DNA from: Herbaspirillum aquaticum | GTDB lineage: Bacteria > Pseudomonadota > Gammaproteobacteria > Burkholderiales > Burkholderiaceae_D | Direction: 5' to 3' | DNA length: 64,000 bases | Assembly: GCF_002213425.1 (NCBI RefSeq) | Contig: NZ_NJGV01000004.1 | Location: forward strand, 1-64,000 | Part shown: in pieces, positions 33,971 through 43,673 of the stretch | How the letters are laid out: every line of letters begins with the position of its first letter | Position numbering within the stretch: position 1 is the first letter of the stretch | Position numbers and translations under genes: made by a program | The notes under the pieces: generated by a model | Database searches by the model: none | Told to the model about the DNA's origin: nothing | The model's input: only the letters and a program-made list of their open reading frames with translations

Positions 33971-34402
33971 TTATCCCTGCGCCCGCCGCTTGATATTCTC
34001 GATATAAGCCGCGCCATCCGGCGGCAAGCCATTGCGCTGGGCGTTCCAGATCATTTCGCCCAGGGCTTCCATGATTTCATGATGGGCATCGTGCTCCGAG
34101 CCGCGGCGCTGGGCCAGCAGCTGGAAAGCGCCACGAATGCCGGGGGGCTGGTCGATGGAGATCTGTTCCGTGATCGACAGGTGCATCGACAGATGCAGGA
34201 AGGGATTGCTCTGGCCGCGCTCGATCGAATAGTCGGCCGCCAGCGCTTCATCCACGTCGCGCAGGGCATCGTGGTATTCCGGATGCTGCAGGATCCAGTC
34301 GCGGGCGATGGCTTCCAGGGGCGTCAGCACCTGGTTGCCCTGGTGCTTGCGGTAGGCTTCGCAGAAGAAGCGGCGGACATCGTGCTGGGACGGCGTGAAC
34401 AT
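33971..34402 (-). CDS. DUF1841 family protein
   Basis: A 143-residue cytoplasmic protein with no signal peptide or membrane segment. It is helical and His-rich in the middle (NPFLHLSMHLSITEQISID, and EHDAHHEIMEALGEMIWNAQRNGLPP). The pattern matches the betaproteobacterial DUF1841 family, whose function is unknown. It is convergent with the cytochrome pair. Confidence 0.8.
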   Translation of the reverse strand: MFTPSQHDVRRFFCEAYRKHQGNQVLTPLEAIARDWILQHPEYHDALRDVDEALAADYSIERGQSNPFLHLSMHLSITEQISIDQPPGIRGAFQLLAQRRGSEHDAHHEIMEALGEMIWNAQRNGLPPDGAAYIENIKRRAQG

Positions 34403-34615
34403 GGCGGTGCATCAATCGGGGATAAAGCGCTATTCTACGCTGGTCTGCCACGCGCTTCAGGAGGCCGGCCAAGGCCTGCGCCATGACAGGCCAAGATGAA
34501 GTAATATTCTTTCCCTACGACAAGCATCTGAATAATCCATCCAATGCAGTACCCGGCCGCATCGCCCTGGCGCGATGGGGGGAACGCAAGGCCGGGCAGC
34601 GAGAAGGAAGCATGC

Positions 34616-35857
34616 ATGCTTTTTGGCGGAAGCCTGATCGGGCCTGTGCGCCGTCCACGGACATGGACGCGGCCGTTGCTTTGTATCGCGCTGGCCTTGC
34701 TGGGCTGCTGCGCGCAGGCCGCGCTGGCGGCTCCCTCGGCAGCGGCCAAGGCGAGCATGGCCGGCGACGAGCACGCGGGCGACGAATCGACCCTGGCCAT
34801 CGGCTTTGCCGGCCCCCTGAGCGGCCCTTCCATGGGCGTTGGCCGCAGCATGCGCAATGGAGTGCAATTGGCGCTGGATGAGGCCAACCGGCGCGGTGTG
34901 GTCATCGCCGGCAAGCATTACCGGCTCAAGCTGGTGTCCCAGGATGACAGGGCGGACCCCGCCACGGCGGAGTATGTCGCACGTTACCTGGTCGGTCAGC
35001 ACGTCATCGGTGTGGTCGGCCACTGGACCAGCGGCACCAGCCTGGCAGCGGCTCCGGTCTACCATGCGGCAGGCGTGATCCAGGTGACCCCTTCGGCGAT
35101 GAGTCGCAAGCTCACGGCCCTGTCGTATCCGCGCATCTTCCGCACCATTCCCAACAACGAGAGCATCGGCCGCTGGTCTGCGCGTTATGCCGTCGACAAG
35201 CTTGGCTTGCGCTCCGTAGTGACCATGGATGACCGCACTCCCTTCGGCCAAGGGCTGGCCGAGCAGTTCGCCCGCGAGGTGGAGGCGCAGGGGGGCAAGG
35301 TACTGGCGCGCTACAACGTCAGCGACAAGACCTCCGACTTCAACGCCCCGCTGATGCAGGCGCGCAGCCTCAAGCCGGACCTGATCTTCTTCGGCGGGCT
35401 GGACTGGCAAGCCGGTGTGCTGGCCAAGTCCATCCGCCGCTTGAAGCTGGAGGCGCGCCTGATGACCTCGCCCGGCACACTGGGGCTGCCCTTCCTGATG
35501 CGCGCCGGTCCCGATGCCAACGGTGCGCTGGTCCTCGAACCCGGACCGCCGCAGGACAAGATGCCCGGCTGGCGGCACTTCCGCCAGCGCTACAGTGAGG
35601 CTTTCGACTCCGATATCGACCTCTATGCGGTCTTCGCTTATGAAGCGGCGCAGTCCATCCTGCTGGGCCTGCGCCAGGCTGGCAGCACCGATCCGGATGC
35701 GATTGCCAGGGCCATGCACCGTTTGCGTTTCGAGGGCGTGAGCGGACCGGTGGCCTTCAACGAGGAAGGCGACCTGCTCAACCCGACTTTTACCCTGTAT
35801 GAAGTCCAGGACCAGCGCTGGGTGCCGGTCACGCGCCTGTACGGGCTTCCGCGCTAG
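34616..35857 (+). CDS. LivK-type ABC transporter substrate-binding protein (orphan)
   Basis: A 413-residue periplasmic binding protein of the branched-chain amino acid/amide class (type I fold). A long signal peptide (CIALALLGCCAQAALA) is followed by LAIGFAGPLSGPSMGVGRSMRNGV, the family opening, then QDDRADPATAEYVARYLV, VTPSAMSRKL and YAVFAYEAAQSILLGL. AGAAGGAAG precedes ATG 34616. No permease or ATPase gene is close. It could supply a transporter encoded elsewhere or a sensor. The ligand is unknown. Confidence 0.88.
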   Translation: MLFGGSLIGPVRRPRTWTRPLLCIALALLGCCAQAALAAPSAAAKASMAGDEHAGDESTLAIGFAGPLSGPSMGVGRSMRNGVQLALDEANRRGVVIAGKHYRLKLVSQDDRADPATAEYVARYLVGQHVIGVVGHWTSGTSLAAAPVYHAAGVIQVTPSAMSRKLTALSYPRIFRTIPNNESIGRWSARYAVDKLGLRSVVTMDDRTPFGQGLAEQFAREVEAQGGKVLARYNVSDKTSDFNAPLMQARSLKPDLIFFGGLDWQAGVLAKSIRRLKLEARLMTSPGTLGLPFLMRAGPDANGALVLEPGPPQDKMPGWRHFRQRYSEAFDSDIDLYAVFAYEAAQSILLGLRQAGSTDPDAIARAMHRLRFEGVSGPVAFNEEGDLLNPTFTLYEVQDQRWVPVTRLYGLPR

Positions 35858-35864
35858 AGCGTTC

Positions 35865-36515
35865 TCAGACGCCCTTGGCCGGAAGTGGCGTTTTCTGCTT
35901 GAATTCGCAGAGGTCGGCGATGCTGCAGTTCCAGCATTGCGGCTTGCGCGCGATGCAGGTGTAGCGGCCATGCAGGATCAGCCAGTGGTGCGCATCCTGG
36001 CGAAATTCCGGCGCCACGAACTTGATGAGCTTGCGCTCGACTTCGTCCACATCCTTGCCCGGTGCAAGGCCGGTACGGTTGGAGACCCGGAAGATATGCG
36101 TATCCACCGCGATGGTGGGATGGCCGAAGGCCGTATTGAGGACCACGTTGGCGGTCTTGCGGCCCACGCCCGGCAAGGCTTCCAGCGCCTCGCGCGACTC
36201 CGGTACCTCGCCGCCGTGTTCTTCGATGAGGATGCGGCAGGTCTCGATGACGTTCTTGGCCTTGGTGCGATACAGCCCGATGGTCTGGATGTAAGGCATG
36301 AGCTGGTCCACCCCCATGCGGTAGATGGCCTCGGGCGTATTGGCCACCGGATAGAGCTTGCGGGTGGCCTTGTTCACCGACACATCGGTAGCCTGCGCTG
36401 ACAGCAGCACGGCGATCAGCAGCTCGAACGGCGTGGTGTATTCCAGTTCGGTGGTGGGCGTCGGGTTGGCCTGGCGCAGGCGCTCGAAGATCTCGCGGCG
36501 TTTGGTCGGGTTCAT
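35865..36515 (-). CDS. nth: Endonuclease III (DNA glycosylase/AP lyase)
   Basis: Removes oxidised pyrimidines and nicks AP sites in base-excision repair. It has 216 residues, the usual length. The helix-hairpin-helix is [12 protein letters not shown] with the catalytic Lys in GVGRKTA, the catalytic Asp is in [13 protein letters not shown], and the [4Fe-4S] ligands are [17 protein letters not shown] (C-x6-C-x2-C-x5-C). It overlaps the upstream rnfB by four bases and is convergent with the LivK-type gene, 7 bp away. Confidence 0.96.
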   Translation of the reverse strand: MNPTKRREIFERLRQANPTPTTELEYTTPFELLIAVLLSAQATDVSVNKATRKLYPVANTPEAIYRMGVDQLMPYIQTIGLYRTKAKNVIETCRILIEEHGGEVPESREALEALPGVGRKTANVVLNTAFGHPTIAVDTHIFRVSNRTGLAPGKDVDEVERKLIKFVAPEFRQDAHHWLILHGRYTCIARKPQCWNCSIADLCEFKQKTPLPAKGV

Positions 36516-37234
36516 GGCGGTGGGCTGTCGGTCTGGGGGCTGGCTTGTTCGGCTTGCAGTTTCTTCAGGCGCGCGCGCTCCATGGCGGCCTGGATGATGG
36601 CTTTCTTGCGGGCCAGTTCGGCTTGTTCTTCGGGCGTGCCGGCCGCCGCTGCCTCCACTTCCTTGAGCTTGGCAGCGGCCTTGGCGGCCAGGCGGGCATC
36701 GTTTTCTTCCTTCTCGCGCCGCAGGCGCAGGGTGCGCCAGTCATGGCGCGCGCGGGCAGCATCGGCTTGTTCCTGGCTCCAGGCCTGCCAGCCAGTACGG
36801 CCGGGCGTAGCCTCGACCATGCTGATGCAATCGACCGGGCAGGGGGCCACGCACAGGTCGCAGCCGGTGCAGAGCGATTCGATCACCGTATGCATCTGCT
36901 TGGCGGCGCCCGCAATGGCGTCCACCGGGCAGGCCTGGATGCAGAGCGTGCAGCCGATGCAGACGGCTTCATCGATCAGCGCCAGGCGGCGAGGCTGTTC
37001 GCTGCCGTTGGCCGGGTTCAGCGGGATCACCGGTTTGCCCAGCAATTGTGCCAGCCGCGCCACGCCTTCCTGGCCGCCAGGCGGGCACTGGTTATACGGG
37101 GCGCGGCCCTCGGCCATGGCCTCGGCATAGGGACGGCAGGCCGGATAGCCACACTTGGTGCACTGGGTTTGCGGCAGCAGGTCTTCGAGGCGGTCGGCCA
37201 GGGAGGCGGGGGCGGTGGTGGCGGATGGCGGCAC
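36512..37234 (-). CDS. rnfB: RnfB/RsxB-type ferredoxin-domain electron-transport protein
   Basis: A protein of about 240 residues with a [19 protein letters not shown] [4Fe-4S] domain followed by two ferredoxin clusters ([12 protein letters not shown] and [12 protein letters not shown]), then a long charged coiled coil ([21 protein letters not shown] and on) and an acidic Pro tail. There is no in-frame ATG; GTG at 37234 or TTG at 37252 is the likely start. The N-terminal membrane anchor of full RnfB is missing. The rest of the Rnf/Rsx complex is absent here, yet nth follows as in the E. coli rsx-nth locus. It may deliver electrons in iron-sulfur or repair chemistry. Confidence 0.88.
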   Translation of the reverse strand: MPPSATTAPASLADRLEDLLPQTQCTKCGYPACRPYAEAMAEGRAPYNQCPPGGQEGVARLAQLLGKPVIPLNPANGSEQPRRLALIDEAVCIGCTLCIQACPVDAIAGAAKQMHTVIESLCTGCDLCVAPCPVDCISMVEATPGRTGWQAWSQEQADAARARHDWRTLRLRREKEENDARLAAKAAAKLKEVEAAAAGTPEEQAELARKKAIIQAAMERARLKKLQAEQASPQTDSPPP

Positions 37235-37364
37235 GGCGGTCAGGCAGTTCAACGGGACAAGGGCGCTATTATCCGGCCAAACCGCCGCCAAGTCATGCCG
37301 CCGCCACAAAGCAAAACGGCACCACCGTACAGACGGGGTGCCGTTCTTGGCGCAAAGAGCAGCT

Positions 37365-38600
37365 TTACGCGTTGGCGCGGATGAATTCGCCGATCTTCGG
37401 ACAGACGATCTCGCGCCAGCGGCGGCCCGAGAAGATGCCGTAGTGGCCCGCCTTGGGCACGGTGAAATGCTGCTTGCGTGCCTTCGGGATGCTGCTGCAC
37501 AGCTCCTGCGCCGCCTGGGTCTGGCCGGAACCGGAGATGTCATCGAGCTCGCCTTCGATGGTGAAGAGCGCGACCGACTTGATGTCCTGCGGACGCACCA
37601 GCTTGCCTTCGATTTCCCAGGTGCCACGGGCCAGGTTGAAGTCCTGGAACACCACCTTGATGGTCTCCAGGTAGAACTCGGCCGGCATGTCCAGCACGGC
37701 GTTGTACTCGTCGTAGAACTTGCGGTGCTCTTCGGCGGAGGCATCGTCGCCGTCGCGCAGGTGCATGTAGAAATCCCAGTGGCTCTGGGCATGGCGGCGC
37801 GGGTTCATGGCCACGAAGCCGGCATGCTGCAGGAAGCCGGGGTAGACCTTGCGGCCGAAGCCGGGGTAATTGGCCGGCACGCTGTAGATCACCGTGTTTT
37901 CGAACCAGGAGAAGGGCTTTTCGGTGGCCAGGTCGTTGACGGCGGTGGGCGACTTGCGGGCATCGATGGGGCCGCCCATCATGGTCATGCTCTTGGGCAG
38001 CTTGGGGTCGTTGGCACTGGCCATGAGCGAAATGGCCGCCAGCACCGGCACGGTGGGCTGGCACACGGAAATGACGTGCACGTCCGGGCCCAGGGTGCGG
38101 ATGAAGTCCTGCACGTAGTAGACATAATCGTGCAGGTGGAACTCACCGGCCTCGACCGGCACCATGCGGGCATCGGTCCAGTCGGTGATGAAGACGTCAT
38201 GCTCCTGCAGCAGCGCGCGCACCGTCTCGCGCAGCAGGGTGGAGTGGTGGCCGGACAGGGGCGCCACCACCAGCACGGTGGGCTGCTTCAAGGCGGCGCT
38301 CTGGCGGGCCGACAGGTCCTTCTTGAAATGGATCAGGCGACAGAAGGGCTTGGTCTCGACCACTTCTTCCGTGATGCCGACCGGCTTGCCGTCAACGGGC
38401 ACTTCGCCGATGTTGAAGAGGGGCTTTTCGTATTCCTTGGAGAGGCGATACAGCAACTCATAGCCGGCGGCGATGCGCTGCGAGAAAGGGGTGTGGGCGA
38501 GCGGGGAAACCGGGTCCGAGAACAGTTTGGCCGAGGTTTCGGCCCATTGCATCATGGGGTTCAGGAACGCGCGATTGAGTTCATGCAGTTGATAAAGCAT
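37365..38600 (-). CDS. phaZ: Intracellular polyhydroxyalkanoate depolymerase
   Basis: Mobilises stored polyhydroxybutyrate on the granule surface. It has 411 residues without a signal peptide. The nucleophile motif is SVCQPTVP, with Cys in place of the lipase Ser, as in the Ralstonia PhaZa1 group. The C-terminal His lies in [15 protein letters not shown], and the Asp is probably in [13 protein letters not shown]. The N-terminal [20 protein letters not shown] is shared by this family. It lies alone. Together with the phasin at 52946 it points to a PHB-storing bacterium. Confidence 0.95.
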   Translation of the reverse strand: MLYQLHELNRAFLNPMMQWAETSAKLFSDPVSPLAHTPFSQRIAAGYELLYRLSKEYEKPLFNIGEVPVDGKPVGITEEVVETKPFCRLIHFKKDLSARQSAALKQPTVLVVAPLSGHHSTLLRETVRALLQEHDVFITDWTDARMVPVEAGEFHLHDYVYYVQDFIRTLGPDVHVISVCQPTVPVLAAISLMASANDPKLPKSMTMMGGPIDARKSPTAVNDLATEKPFSWFENTVIYSVPANYPGFGRKVYPGFLQHAGFVAMNPRRHAQSHWDFYMHLRDGDDASAEEHRKFYDEYNAVLDMPAEFYLETIKVVFQDFNLARGTWEIEGKLVRPQDIKSVALFTIEGELDDISGSGQTQAAQELCSSIPKARKQHFTVPKAGHYGIFSGRRWREIVCPKIGEFIRANA

Positions 38601-38840
38601 AGCTGACCTTTATACAAGCACCGGCTGGCTTTCCCGTCCGGATGGATAACCCGGACCAGGTGCGCAGCAAGCATGTGCCACAAACGTTTGGCGACGATCA
38701 TCGGCTGACAGAGTTCATATTGTGTTTAATCTGTCAACTTTTTCCTTGTTGCGACGCGGTAGCATAGCACGCTTTGCCTTACGCCCTGCTTGCTGGTCAG
38801 ACCAGTGGCGCGGGCCCCACAGGTTTCTGCAAAAACCTTC
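38601..38840. other. Intergenic region upstream of phaZ
   Basis: About 240 bp between phaZ and the ferredoxin reductase terminator with no gene. A TTGACA hexamer occurs on the minus strand (38737-38732), but no good -10 sits at the right spacing. Confidence 0.4.
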
Positions 38841-38873
38841 ATAAACAAAAAGCCCCCGTACCGGACGGGGGCT
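38841..38873 (-). terminator. Rho-independent terminator of the ferredoxin reductase gene
   Basis: AGCCCCCGT and ACGGGGGCT (38851-38859 and 38865-38873) form a 9-bp stem; on the minus strand it runs into TTTTTGTTT. Confidence 0.88.
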
Positions 38874-38917
38874 CTGCAGGCCGCTTGCGGCGGCACTTGG
38901 GGTCTTGCGACGTCGAT

Positions 38918-39991
38918 TTAGTCGAAGACCGGGCTTTCCACGCCCAGGATCTTGTGCAGCTTGGGCGAGGTGGTGGTGTACTGCATGTGGATCTTCTTTT
39001 CCGGGAAGATGTAGGGCGCAGCGCCGAAGGCGGCCAGCGCGGCTTCGTGGAAGCCCGACAGGATCAGCTTCTTCTTGCCCGGATAGGTGTTGATGTCGCC
39101 CACGGCGAAGATGCCCGGGACGTTGGTCTCGAACTTCTCGGTATCCATCACCTTCAGTTGCTTGCGCTCGATCTCCAGGCCCCACTCGGCGATCGGGCCC
39201 AGCTTGGGCGACAGGCCGAAGAACACCAGCAGCATGTCCAGCGGCAGGCGGCGGGTCACGCCGTCAGCGCCCGTGACCTTGACTTCGGACAGCTTGCCAT
39301 CCTTGATCTCGGTGCCGGTGACCTGGCCGATGACCAGCTGCATCTCGTACTGTTCGCACAGCTCCTTCATCTTGGCCACCGAAGCCGGGGCAGCGCGGAA
39401 TTCTTCGCGACGGTGCAGCAGGATCACCGATTCGGCCTTGCCCACGAAGTTCAGGGCCCAGTCCAGGGCGGAGTCGCCGCCGCCGCAGATGACGATGTTC
39501 TTGCCTTCGAACAGGGCCGGGTCCTTGACGCGGTAGAACACCTGCGAACCTTCGAACTGCTCGATGCCTTCGACCTTCAGGGTACGCGGCTGGAACGAGC
39601 CCACACCGGCGGCGATGAAGATGGTCTTGGTGATGAACTTGGTGCCGGTGGAGGTTTCGACGTCGAAACGGCCATCTTCGCGCTTGTTCACCAGGGTCAC
39701 TTCCTGGCCCAGGTGGAAGGTCGGCGAGAAGGGCTCGATCTGCTTCAACAGGTTGTCGGTCAGTTCCTGGCCGGTGCAGACGGGCACGGCGGGGATGTCA
39801 TAGATGGGCTTGTCCGGATACAGCTCCACGCACTGGCCGCCGACTACCGGCAGCGAATCGATCACGTGCGCCTTGATTTCCAGCAGGCCGAGTTCGAACA
39901 CCTGGAACAGGCCGACCGGGCCGGCGCCGATGATGACGGCGTCGGCATCGATGACACCGTTGACTGCCGCAGTCTGGACATTGTTTTCCAT
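38918..39991 (-). CDS. Ferredoxin--NADP+ reductase, thioredoxin-reductase-like (YumC type)
   Basis: A 357-residue flavoprotein moving electrons between NADPH and ferredoxin. The FAD site is [15 protein letters not shown], the NADPH site is [15 protein letters not shown], and the C-terminal FAD block is [25 protein letters not shown]. The CxxC of true thioredoxin reductase is missing, which places it in the YumC/FNR2 group. A ferredoxin gene lies 312 bp upstream on the same strand and is the obvious partner. Confidence 0.93.
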
Positions 39992-40303
39992 GATTTTCTT
40001 GATATTCCTGTTTCAGTAGATCAGATCAGTAGAGCGGCTTTTCCCTCTTGCGCTGGGCGCTGGCTGGCGGCAGGGCCGCTGGCGGGGGAGAGGCCAGGTA
40101 AAAGAGATGCGAAATGCTAGCCGAGAGCGCAACAGGAGGACGAAGCAGGGGCAATTCAGCCCGGCCATGCGGCTCTCAGGGGTATTGCTGGCGGCCAAAT
40201 GCAAACGGCTGCGCATCTGGCGTGGCGATGAAACTGCCGGGCTGGATGCGCAACCGCCATTGTCGACCGGGACAGGCCCGGTCCACTTGATTCTCCGCAG
40301 GAA
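39992..40303. other. Intergenic region between fdxA and the reductase gene
   Basis: 312 bp with no supported gene. AGATCAGATCAGTAGAG-like short direct repeats lie near 40018-40034 just upstream of the reductase start. No terminator for fdxA is obvious. Confidence 0.35.
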
Positions 40304-40627
40304 TCAGCGCTGCAGGTATTGCAGCTTGTCGGTCTTGTCCTTCCATTCCTCGGCTTCCGGCAGCGGTGCCTTGGTCTTGGTGATGGAGGGCCAGCTGCGG
40401 GACAGATCGGCGTTCAGGGCGATGTACTGCTGCTGGTCGGCCGGCACGTCTTCTTCCGCGTAGATCGCATTGACCGGGCACTCGGCCACGCAGACGGCGC
40501 AGTCGATGCACTCATCCGGGTCAATCGCGAGGAAATTGGGGCCTTCGCGGAAACAATCCACCGGGCAAACATCCACGCAATCCGTGTAGCGGCAACGGAC
40601 GCAGGAATCGGTGACAACGTGGGTCAT
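40304..40627 (-). CDS. fdxA: 7Fe-type ferredoxin FdxA
   Basis: A 107-residue cytosolic ferredoxin with [3Fe-4S] and [4Fe-4S] clusters. The Cys pattern is CVRCRYTDCVDVCP near the N-terminus and CIDCAVCVAECP in the middle; the C-terminal 40-residue extension (WPSITKTKAPLPEAEEWK) is typical of FdxA. It is probably the electron carrier for the NADPH reductase downstream. Confidence 0.95.
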   Translation of the reverse strand: MTHVVTDSCVRCRYTDCVDVCPVDCFREGPNFLAIDPDECIDCAVCVAECPVNAIYAEEDVPADQQQYIALNADLSRSWPSITKTKAPLPEAEEWKDKTDKLQYLQR

Positions 40628-41012
40628 AACTGTCCTATCTGTAAAATTTCTTCAAACCGATGGCTAACTGCGCCGCAATTGATGGCAATATGGCACGGTT
40701 AAAATCATGTTGCGGCTGGTCAACCTGCGGTTGAGGTGCATTTTCCAGTTCCCTGGCATCTTGTGGACGCCTGGTGGAGGCCTGTGGAAGGCGCTGGTGA
40801 TGCCGCTGCGCAACCCGCCGCAAAGCCTTGTATTTTAAGGTAATTCGATTTTTCCCACAAATGAGGCTTATACAGATTACGTATAAGTAAATAAACAAGC
40901 TCGCGATAAGCCCAGCCGCCGCCAGGGTCTTGTGGCCTGCGGTTCCAGCGCCTGGAGCCGGGCCCGCCGGCGTGGCGCGGCTTGTCGCACATCATCAGAA
41001 GGAAGTCCCGGC
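40628..41012. other. Divergent control region between fdxA and a LivK-type gene
   Basis: 385 bp with no gene. The notable element is the perfect 21-bp palindrome at 40867-40887. The surrounding 40830-40900 is AT-rich compared with its neighbours and probably holds the promoter of the gene starting at 41013. Confidence 0.5.
40867..40887. promoter_or_regulatory. Perfect palindrome, candidate LysR-type operator
   Basis: CTTATAC (40867-40873) and GTATAAG (40881-40887) are perfect inverted arms around seven bases. T40871 and A40883 satisfy T-N11-A. No LysR gene is adjacent, so the regulator would be encoded elsewhere. Confidence 0.5.
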
Positions 41013-42266
41013 GTGAACGCTGCAGGCCCCCAGTCCTCCCCCCGATCCCGTCTTTCGCTGCTGCCGGCCTTGCTCGCCGCGCTGGCAGTATCCGTTTCCC
41101 TTGCGCTGCCGGTGGGCGCTGCGGCTGCCGAGCCCATCCGCATCGGCGAGATCAACAGCCAGGGGCGTGCCTCCACCGCCAGCCAGGCCTATCGCAACGG
41201 GCTGTCGCTGGCGCTGGAACAGATCAACGAGTCCGGCGGCATCCATGGCCGCCCCTTGCAGCTCATCAGCCGCGACGACTTGGGTGATGCCGACCAGGCC
41301 GCCCGCAATGCCCGGGAGCTGGTCAGCAAGGAGCACGTGGAAGTGCTGACCGGCACCATGCTCTCCGACGTGGCCCTGGCCGTGGCGCGCGAAGCCGCCC
41401 GCAGCAAGACGGTGCTGGTGGTGGGCGATGCGCTCACTGACGCCATCACCCTGGACAAGGGCAATCGCTACACCTTCCGCGTGCGTCCCTCGACCTACAT
41501 GCTGGCCGCGATGCTGGCCGAGCAGGCGGCACGCATGCCGGGGCGGCGCTGGGCCATGGTGGCGCCCAACTATGAATACGGACAGAGTGCCGTGGCCAGC
41601 TTCAAGATGCTGTTGAAACAAGCCCGTCCGGATGTGGAATTCGTCAGCGACCAGTGGCCGGCCATGGGCAAGATGAAGGCCGACGAGGTGGCGCGGGCGA
41701 TCCGCCAGTCGCGTCCGGATGCCATCTTCAATGCCACCTTCGGCGAAGACCTGCAAAAGTTCGTGCAGGCCGGCAATCGCCAGCAGCTGTTCAACGGTGT
41801 GCGGGTGGTGTCGATGACCTCGGCCGGGGCGCAGAGCCTGGATCCCAGCCAGAGTGAAGCGATTCGCGACTGGGTGGCCGTGGGTTACCCGTGGGACCAG
41901 ATCAATACGCCCGAGCACCAGCGTTTCCTGGAAGCCTATCTGAAGAAATTCAGCGAACGTCCGCAACTCTCGGCGGTGCTGGGTTACAGCACCATGATGG
42001 CCATTGCGGGCGGCCTGAAGAAGAGCGAAGGCGGGGACGGCGAAGTGCTGCTGGAATCCCTGCGCGGCCTGCACTGGTCGTCGCCGCTGGGTGAGTTGAG
42101 CTTCCGTGCGCTGGACCAGCAATCCACGATGGGGGCCTTCATCGGCCTGGTCTCGCAGAAGGATGGCCGCAGCACCATGCGCGAATGGCGCTACCTCGAT
42201 GGCACGGCCTACCTGCCGCCGCCGACCTACGTGCGCGGACGCCGCCCGGCTTCGGCGGGCAAGTAA
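41013..42266 (+). CDS. LivK-type ABC transporter substrate-binding protein (orphan)
   Basis: A 417-residue periplasmic binding protein. The signal peptide ([24 protein letters not shown]) precedes [23 protein letters not shown], then [36 protein letters not shown] and the terminal [15 protein letters not shown] start at 41013 follows GAAGGAAG with good spacing. It shares fold but little sequence with the protein at 34616. No permease or ATPase is adjacent. The palindrome at 40867 suggests specific regulation. The ligand is unknown. Confidence 0.87.
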   Translation: MNAAGPQSSPRSRLSLLPALLAALAVSVSLALPVGAAAAEPIRIGEINSQGRASTASQAYRNGLSLALEQINESGGIHGRPLQLISRDDLGDADQAARNARELVSKEHVEVLTGTMLSDVALAVAREAARSKTVLVVGDALTDAITLDKGNRYTFRVRPSTYMLAAMLAEQAARMPGRRWAMVAPNYEYGQSAVASFKMLLKQARPDVEFVSDQWPAMGKMKADEVARAIRQSRPDAIFNATFGEDLQKFVQAGNRQQLFNGVRVVSMTSAGAQSLDPSQSEAIRDWVAVGYPWDQINTPEHQRFLEAYLKKFSERPQLSAVLGYSTMMAIAGGLKKSEGGDGEVLLESLRGLHWSSPLGELSFRALDQQSTMGAFIGLVSQKDGRSTMREWRYLDGTAYLPPPTYVRGRRPASAGK

Positions 42267-42296
42267 GCCAGTCTCTCGCCGCCCGCGGTGTTGCCA

Positions 42297-42322
42297 AAGC
42301 CCCCTCATGGCAGGGGGCTTTG
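42297..42322 (+). terminator. Rho-independent terminator
   Basis: AAAGCCCCCT (42297-42306) and AGGGGGCTTT (42313-42322) form a 10-bp stem with a short T-rich tail, 30 bp after the LivK-type gene. Confidence 0.82.
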
Positions 42323-42434
42323 CTTTGGGCGATCTCGGTTAAGATAGCGGTCGCGACGCTTCAGGGCGTGGCCAACGCATGCAGCGGCGCGCTCCGGGGC
42401 AGCCCTCATGCACGTGGACCATCAACATGGCAGC

Positions 42435-42451
42435 ATGCGGCATGTCCGCAT
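42435..42451 (+). promoter_or_regulatory. Hairpin close to the pncB start codon
   Basis: ATGCGG (42435-42440) pairs with CCGCAT (42446-42451), ending 9 nt before the pncB ATG. It could affect ribosome access. No known riboswitch matches. Confidence 0.3.
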
Positions 42452-42460
42452 CCGGACTTC

Positions 42461-43636
42461 ATGATCATCACATCCCTACTCGATACCGACCTGTACAAAT
42501 TCACGATGATGCAGGTGGTCCTGCATCACTTCCCCGGCGCCCAGGTCGAATACAAGTTCAAATGCCGCAACGAGCACATCGACCTGACCCCCTATGTCGA
42601 CGAGATCCGCGCCGAGATTGCCGCATTGTGCCGCCTGCGCTTCAAGGAAGATGAACTGAATTACCTGCGCGGCCTGCGCTTCATCAAGAGCGACTTCGTC
42701 GACTTCCTCGACCTGTTCCACCTGAACGAAAAGTACATCACGGTCCAGCCCGATCCGGCCGGCAATGGCGAGATCGAGATCCAGGTGAAGGGGCCGTGGC
42801 TGCACACCATCATGTTCGAAGTGCCGGTACTGGCCATCGTCAATGAAGTGTATTTCCGCGCCACCCAGCGTTCGCCGGACCTGGAAGAGGGCAGGGCGCG
42901 CCTGCGCAAGAAGATGTCGGTCATCACTGATGATGCCGAACTGGCCGGCTGCAAGATTGCCGACTACGGCACCCGCCGCCGCTTCTCGCGCAGCTGGCAT
43001 GCCGAGGTCATCGACGAGATGAAGCAGCATATGGGGGACCACTTCGCCGGCACCTCCAACGTGATGTACGCCATGCAGCATGACCTGACCCCGCTGGGCA
43101 CCATGGCGCATGAATACCTGCAGGCATGCCAGGCACTGGGCCCGCGCCTGCGTGATTCGCAGACCTTCGCCTTTGAAATGTGGGCGCGCGAGTATCGCGG
43201 CGACCTCGGCATCACGCTCTCGGACGTCTATGGCATGGATGCCTTCCTGCGCGACTACGACATGTATTTCTGCAAGCTCTTCGACGGTGCGCGCCATGAT
43301 TCGGGCGATCCGTTTGAATGGGGCGAGCGCCTGATCCAGCATTACCGTGACAACCGCGTCGACCCTTCCAGCAAGGTGCTGGTGTTCTCCGACAGCCTGG
43401 ACTTCGACAAGGTGCGCGCGCTCTACCTGCGCTTCAAGGATCGCGCCAAGGTGGCCTTTGGCGTCGGCACCAATCTCACCAATGACTTGGGCTACACGCC
43501 CTTGCAGGTGGTCATGAAGATGGTCCGCTGCAATGGCCAGCCGGTGGCCAAGCTGTCCGATACGCCTTCCAAGAACATGTGCGATGACCCGGCCTATGTG
43601 AATTACTTGCGCCAGGTATTCCAGATCAAGGCTTGA
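42461..43636 (+). CDS. pncB: Nicotinate phosphoribosyltransferase
   Basis: Converts nicotinate and PRPP to nicotinate mononucleotide in NAD salvage. It has 391 residues, close to E. coli PncB (400). [24 protein letters not shown] is the family start. The catalytic His region is in [23 protein letters not shown], and the C-terminal [21 protein letters not shown] and [10 protein letters not shown] blocks follow. The frame is open further upstream, but the family begins at this ATG. The ribosome site is weak. Confidence 0.95.
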   Translation: MIITSLLDTDLYKFTMMQVVLHHFPGAQVEYKFKCRNEHIDLTPYVDEIRAEIAALCRLRFKEDELNYLRGLRFIKSDFVDFLDLFHLNEKYITVQPDPAGNGEIEIQVKGPWLHTIMFEVPVLAIVNEVYFRATQRSPDLEEGRARLRKKMSVITDDAELAGCKIADYGTRRRFSRSWHAEVIDEMKQHMGDHFAGTSNVMYAMQHDLTPLGTMAHEYLQACQALGPRLRDSQTFAFEMWAREYRGDLGITLSDVYGMDAFLRDYDMYFCKLFDGARHDSGDPFEWGERLIQHYRDNRVDPSSKVLVFSDSLDFDKVRALYLRFKDRAKVAFGVGTNLTNDLGYTPLQVVMKMVRCNGQPVAKLSDTPSKNMCDDPAYVNYLRQVFQIKA

Positions 43637-43673
43637 CCGGGGACGGACTGATGCGGCATCGGGGAGGCGGGGC

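Noticed and set aside
38732-38737. TTGACA as a phaZ promoter
   Set aside because: No acceptable -10 hexamer lies 16-18 bp downstream on that strand.
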